Source: Steinernema hermaphroditum (lineage: Eukaryota > Nematoda > Chromadorea > Rhabditida > Steinernematidae). Taken from it: DNA of 64,000 nt. The DNA lies in contig CM059623.1 of NCBI GenBank assembly GCA_030435675.1, forward strand, positions 2,506,012-2,570,011. The letters run 5' to 3'. Positions 60,219-64,000 of this stretch are shown in pieces. Positions within the stretch are counted from its first letter, which is position 1; every line of letters begins with the position of its first letter. The notes beneath the pieces are model-generated. The model did no database searches and had not been told where the DNA came from. It worked only from the letters and a program-made list of their open reading frames with translations. The position numbers and the translations under genes are program-made.

Positions 60219-61281
60219 ATGAAGTACGTCTACGTTGTCCTGGCTCTGTTCCTTTCTGTTGGCTACGGTTGTCACCCAATGGTTAAGAACCCATCCGGTA
60301 GGTCTGAGATATCCTGCAGGGACTTCAGAGGACAAGTTTTAGCGAACCCTGGACCAGAGGACGTCCAAAAGACTGATGCACCCACTGAGGCGACAACGAT
60401 GAGCACTCCTGGAGGAGACGAAGGTGAGCAGTCATAGCTGTCCTATTGGGACTTCATAGGACAAGCTTCAGCGACTAAGACGACGATGACTACTCCAACT
60501 ACTGAGACGACGACCGCCCAAAAGACTGATGCACCCACTAAGACAACGATCACTCCAGCCACAGAGACGCCGTCCACTCCTAGTGACAAAGGTGAGCAGT
60601 TGTGAAGTCGCTATCTTGACTCTGTGGTCCACTTAAGGTCCGGAAGATGAAGAAGAGAAACTGAAAAAGCTGATGGAAAAACTGATGGCGGCCGAACAGA
60701 GCATAAAGTTTGTCAGAGATGACTTCCTACTTGCCATGGAAGTCCTAGCTGAACGGGAACAAGAATATGAAGCGGCGAAAAAAGGTGAAGACGTAAAGGC
60801 GATTGAGCAGCAGATCAAGGATAAGACGGCCGCCGACAAAGCGGCTCAAGATTTGACCGCCGCTCAGAATAAGTTAACGACTGCAATGGATTTGGAACAG
60901 AAGGCCGAAGAGGCCTTGAAGCAAGCCGAGAAACAGAGAGATGAAGAAAATGATCCAGCAATGAAGCCGGCCAGGGAACAGGCGGTGACAGACGCTGAGA
61001 AAAAGCTGGAGGAGGTAAAGGGAGCAGTGAAAACGGCGCAGGAGGAGAGAGAAGCGGCCCAGATGGAGCAAACTATGAAGGCCAGGAATGACCTGTCATC
61101 CTTGGAAGAGCTCCAAAAGAAGAAGGAGGAGGCTGAGAAGAAAAATAAGGAGGCGATCGAGAACCTGGACAAGGCGAAGGCAGAGTCCAAACGTTTGAAT
61201 ATAAAGGGAATGGGCCTCGACGCAGAAATCAAACAGTTGAAAAATGAAATTGAGGAGCTGAAGGCCAAGAAGAAAGAGTAA
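60219..61281 (+). CDS. Secreted Thr-rich/coiled-coil protein with duplicated exons, 307 aa
   Basis: Four exons: 60219-60297, 60343-60423, 60472-60591 and 60638-61281. A signal peptide (YVYVVLALFLSVGYG) precedes two Thr-rich linker exons sharing AQKTDAPT/VQKTDAPT and the ATTM(S/T)TP motif, and a 200-residue Glu/Lys/Ala coiled coil (AADKAAQDLTAAQNKLTTAM, LEEVKGAVKTAQEE, LKNEIEELKAKKKE). Introns 1 and 2 share blocks such as GGGACTTCA and GGACAAG(T/C)TT.AGCGA, and introns 2 and 3 begin GTGAGCAGT, so the linker exon plus intron was probably duplicated in tandem. A TATA box lies 43 bp upstream. Function is unknown; the structure suggests a secreted structural or surface coiled-coil protein. Confidence 0.75.
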
Positions 61282-62499
61282 AGAGATCGTCTTGTTGTTT
61301 TAGGTTCGTTGTGCAATAATTTTGGTGTTGTTTATACTGGTTGGTTGCATAAAAAAAGATATATCTCATATGCATCTATTAAACTCGAAGGATTACGGTC
61401 ACTTGACCTTATCTTCCTCGTGATTAGAGTTGCCGGATTTTGGGTCAGGTACCCGATAGGTTCGGGTTTGGTTTCGGCTCGTGACACTGTTCCTTTTAAA
61501 GGACTAACCTCACTCCCGCCACACCTATAGATCGAATAACAGCAACCATTAGTTTAGGTTGGCTGTCTACAACGAAAAAGAGTAATTTTGTTAGCGAGAA
61601 TTCTGAAAACAACGACCAACGACTCTCGAAAAGAGCCCTACAGGGTGCGACGTAAATACTGCGACGTGAAAAAAAAATCTTTAACTTTCCACAGTATGTA
61701 GGAAATTTCTGCACTGTATAATTTACCAAGATAACAGGGATCGCTTGACATATTTAGGTATGAGCTTACACCGAACCCTAAGGCAAACCAGGATGTTAGT
61801 CCATGGACAGAAATGAATAGCCCGCTTAGCTGCCTACGCCTCATTTCTGACGGTTGTGGGACATGGTTGTGGGACACATTCCTGAGACTGAAGCCCGAAT
61901 TCGAAAGAAGCGAACAAGACGTACGGCGAATCTTACGTTCTTCGAGAAATATAGATCGTCGCAACAACCGAAACTATCACCAATCAATGAACGCTACAGT
62001 TTAGCTATGATACAGTTGTTAGGTGGTAAAAGTTAGTTAGTTATTGATTATGTTCTAGGATATATGTAGAGAAACGTCTCGAAAAGACAGCAAGTCTAAC
62101 CGCTCTCGCACAGCCGTTATCCGTAGTTTCGATATTGGTACTGTTGTTGTCTTTTTTGTTGCAAAATTAGTTCAAAACTAATAGTTTATGAAGGAGGAAA
62201 TTACAGAATACAGGAGGAAATTCAGAAATTCATAGAAAGGGGCTGTCGTGCTAGGAGGAAATTCGCGCTAAGAACGTGGAACCGATGGAAACATATGGCT
62301 TTTGATTCTGACTCATCAATGGATAAAGAATGGAATTGGGTTCAAAAAGATAGAGGGTGAACAGTGCGCCAAATGAAGGAATCGGTGCAGTTTTAGGAAA
62401 GTTTGAAGAGCACAACAGCTAATAAAGAAGATATGAAGGATGACTGCTGTCGGATAACAAAGGCAGTTACACAACGGGCCAATTTATGAATAATCTGAT
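61282..62499. other. Intergenic region, no gene recognised
   Basis: 1.2 kb without a supported gene; open frames are short and low-scoring. The sequence is AT-rich and has CGAGAATTCTG-type patches and GGAGGAAATT repeats near 62190-62265. Confidence 0.5.
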
Positions 62500-63433
62500 T
62501 CAAACGTTGTTCGAAGTTCCGGCTTGATTTAGACTTTGAAAATAGTGACGTAGATACTTTCGCATGAAGTCATTAAATTCACGCTTGACACGCTCGAATT
62601 CATTTTTCTGCTCTCCGTTCAGATCTTCAGATTTCAGACCGTGGGCATTCTGCAAACATATTTTATGGGTGAAATTTTTTTCGAAGAAATTAATTTACGT
62701 CGAGATGTTCTTCAAAAGTACGAATCATTTCTTTCATCACTTCACAGTCAGCGAAGAAGCATTTTACTTTTCGTTTCTTGTGTTTGCCGATGTGATCGAG
62801 CAAGTTTTGCATATCTGTTGCTGTTATTTTTGCCTTGCAAGTGCACTGAAACTTAAAATGTGCACTTTACGTGGATAGTTTTCAAACCGTGTAGTCACCC
62901 GGACGAAATTCTTGTGAACGTACTTGGCTGTCACCTCTCTCCAAATCTAAACGGGATCTTAAATCTTAAAGACAATCTGTTAACAAGTGGGACTCACATG
63001 TCGAATCGATAGTCGACGCGCTTTCATTCGCGCGTTGAACTTCATTTTCATCTTCGTTCTCCTCATCCTCAGCCGAAGCAGTGGAATTAGCATATCTACT
63101 TTCAACTTCCGTTTCCTCCTCTTCCACTTCTTGAGGGGCATTTTCATTTATTTCTCCGGTTTCTACTTCCGTAGTAGAATCCACTCCCGACACGATGCGA
63201 AGCTGTTCAGCAAACTCGTTTGATACAGCACGCAGCGAATCTGCGGACAAGTGCATCGTCTCCTGTTCGGCAATCATCTGGTCGATGATCTCCTTCTTTT
63301 TGGACACATTGGAACGAACATCCTTGAGATACTGCAAGGCGACAATTTTCCCGGTCTGAGAACCATTTCTTGCAATCTCTACTACTTCTGCAAGATCTAC
63401 AGGACTACGGGGCATTGCAGTTTCGTTCTCCAT
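62500..63433 (-). CDS. Acidic nuclear-like protein with possible C2H2-type finger
   Basis: ATG at 63433 lies 4 nt after a TTTTCCAG acceptor. The first coding exon encodes a helical, Glu-rich region (VSKKKEIIDQMIAEQETM, EVEEEETEVESRY) and ends at a GTGAGT donor near 62998. A second small exon reads LERGDSQVRSQEFRPGDYT, and the third (about 62846-62700) carries CTCKAKITATDMQNLLDHIG and KHKKRKVKCFFADC, a C-x-C..H-x3-H arrangement that could bind zinc. A last exon (NAHGLKSEDLNGEQKNEFER, then FNDFMRKYL) ends at TGA 62500-62502. The family was not recognised. A U1-type or divergent C2H2 finger protein is possible. Confidence 0.5.
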
Positions 63434-64000
63434 ATTTCTGGAAAAGAAAGCATTAAAAGCAGAATGAAGATTCTCGGCTGAGCGGCTCCCGACTCGAGAT
63501 GTTTTATCCACCCACACTGCAGCGCCGCAGGTGGAAAGCGTAAAACCTCCCACAAGGTTGCTTGCAGTGTTAAGATAGCTTGCATCATCACGGGAACAAC
63601 GTGTTGAACAAGGAACCTGGACGACAGCCGACAGCCGACAGCCGACGAAACAAAACCGTTTATATGGCACGCGGCCAAATATCGATCTGAATTTTTTTTA
63701 TACAACGTCTTTAATCTGCGTCGCCGGCAATCGGTCGTTATCTCAAAAATGAGTTGAACGAGCGGTCGTTCTCGGTCGTCGGTGTCGGTGCAGTGAGCGT
63801 CCCGGTTCCCAGAACGCATGGAACACCAGGGAGCCGTAGCTCCACTATCTCACCAAAAAAGACCGTCTGACTCCACGAGAAGCCAAAGCCGAAGAAGCTC
63901 TCCACTCCGTTAACTGTACTCCACCACTTGCGCCTCTACAAAATTTTTTGCTTTTCGATGCCCGTGAGTAGTAATAGGATCACTGCTTCCGTGGCGCGAA
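63434..64000. other. Right-edge region, no supported gene
   Basis: Upstream flank of the acidic protein. An open frame at 63397-63819 (minus) overlaps its 5' end without domain support. The segment 63800-63860 holds GAACACCAGGGAGCCGTAGCTCC, related to sequence near 6030 and 985. Confidence 0.45.

Overview
The window is eukaryotic nuclear DNA from a nematode, most likely a rhabditid relative of Caenorhabditis. Coding exons are interrupted by many introns of about 41-50 nt with GT..TTTCAG or GT..TTTTAG ends. Several start codons lie a few bases behind a splice acceptor, as expected for spliced-leader trans-splicing. Gene content (ShKT, ET-module and C-type-lectin secreted proteins, a COQ7/ZnT6 gene pair, an alpha-tubulin with K40) is typical of nematodes. 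No bacterial operons, CRISPR arrays or intact transposons were seen.

Layout. 0-3.7 kb: the 3' end of a ShKT gene, a secreted PAN-like/C-type-lectin-like gene, an intron-containing tRNA-Tyr (- strand) and a small cysteine-rich secreted peptide. 3.7-6.2 kb: tRNA-Lys(CTT) and a decayed repeat region. 6.2-8.1 kb: a 473-aa type I membrane protein I cannot name. 8.3-16.3 kb, all on the - strand: a UBE3D-like E3 ligase, a CHFR-like FHA-RING E3 ligase, BCCIP/BCP1 and an IQ-motif coiled-coil protein. 16.5-23.0 kb, + strand: KAP3 (kinesin-II adaptor), ZnT6 (toc-1) and COQ7 (clk-1), closely spaced and probably an operon. 23.3-30.1 kb, - strand: GOT1 and an alpha-tubulin. 32-37 kb: tRNA-Thr(TGT), an hnRNP L homologue, tRNA-Gly(TCC, - strand) and TFIIH p44. 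37.4-40.4 kb: a secreted ET-module protein with a long repetitive stalk. 40.8-46.2 kb: ARPC2 (-), the dynein light chain LC8 (+) and p23 co-chaperone (-). 46.2-49.6 kb: repeats and a small two-TM gene inside an inverted duplication. 49.6-54.7 kb: ubinuclein with a very long charged helix and a polyQ tail. 54.8-63.4 kb: lineage-specific genes, including a Lys-rich protein, a 253-aa coiled-coil protein, two TATA-driven secreted helical proteins, tRNA-Thr(AGT) and an acidic, possibly zinc-binding protein.

How the genes relate. Most conserved genes are housekeeping: cytoskeleton and transport (KAP3, alpha-tubulin, ARPC2, LC8), chaperone and secretory functions (p23, GOT1), zinc and ubiquinone biology (ZnT6, COQ7), and nuclear functions (p44, hnRNP L, ubinuclein, BCCIP). 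From memory, many of their C. elegans orthologues (kap-1, toc-1, clk-1, daf-41, dlc-1, arx-4, mec-12, the p44 gene) lie on chromosome III, so the window probably belongs to the matching ancestral linkage group.

The most unusual local feature is the ET-module gene. Its stalk repeats are encoded by a short sequence (CTACCGTAATCC) that is also scattered through introns and intergenic DNA. A roughly 480-bp inverted copy of the stalk exon sits in the preceding intron. A second pervasive signal is the near-palindrome GTCTAGAC, scattered through noncoding DNA. No clearly new multi-gene system was recognised.
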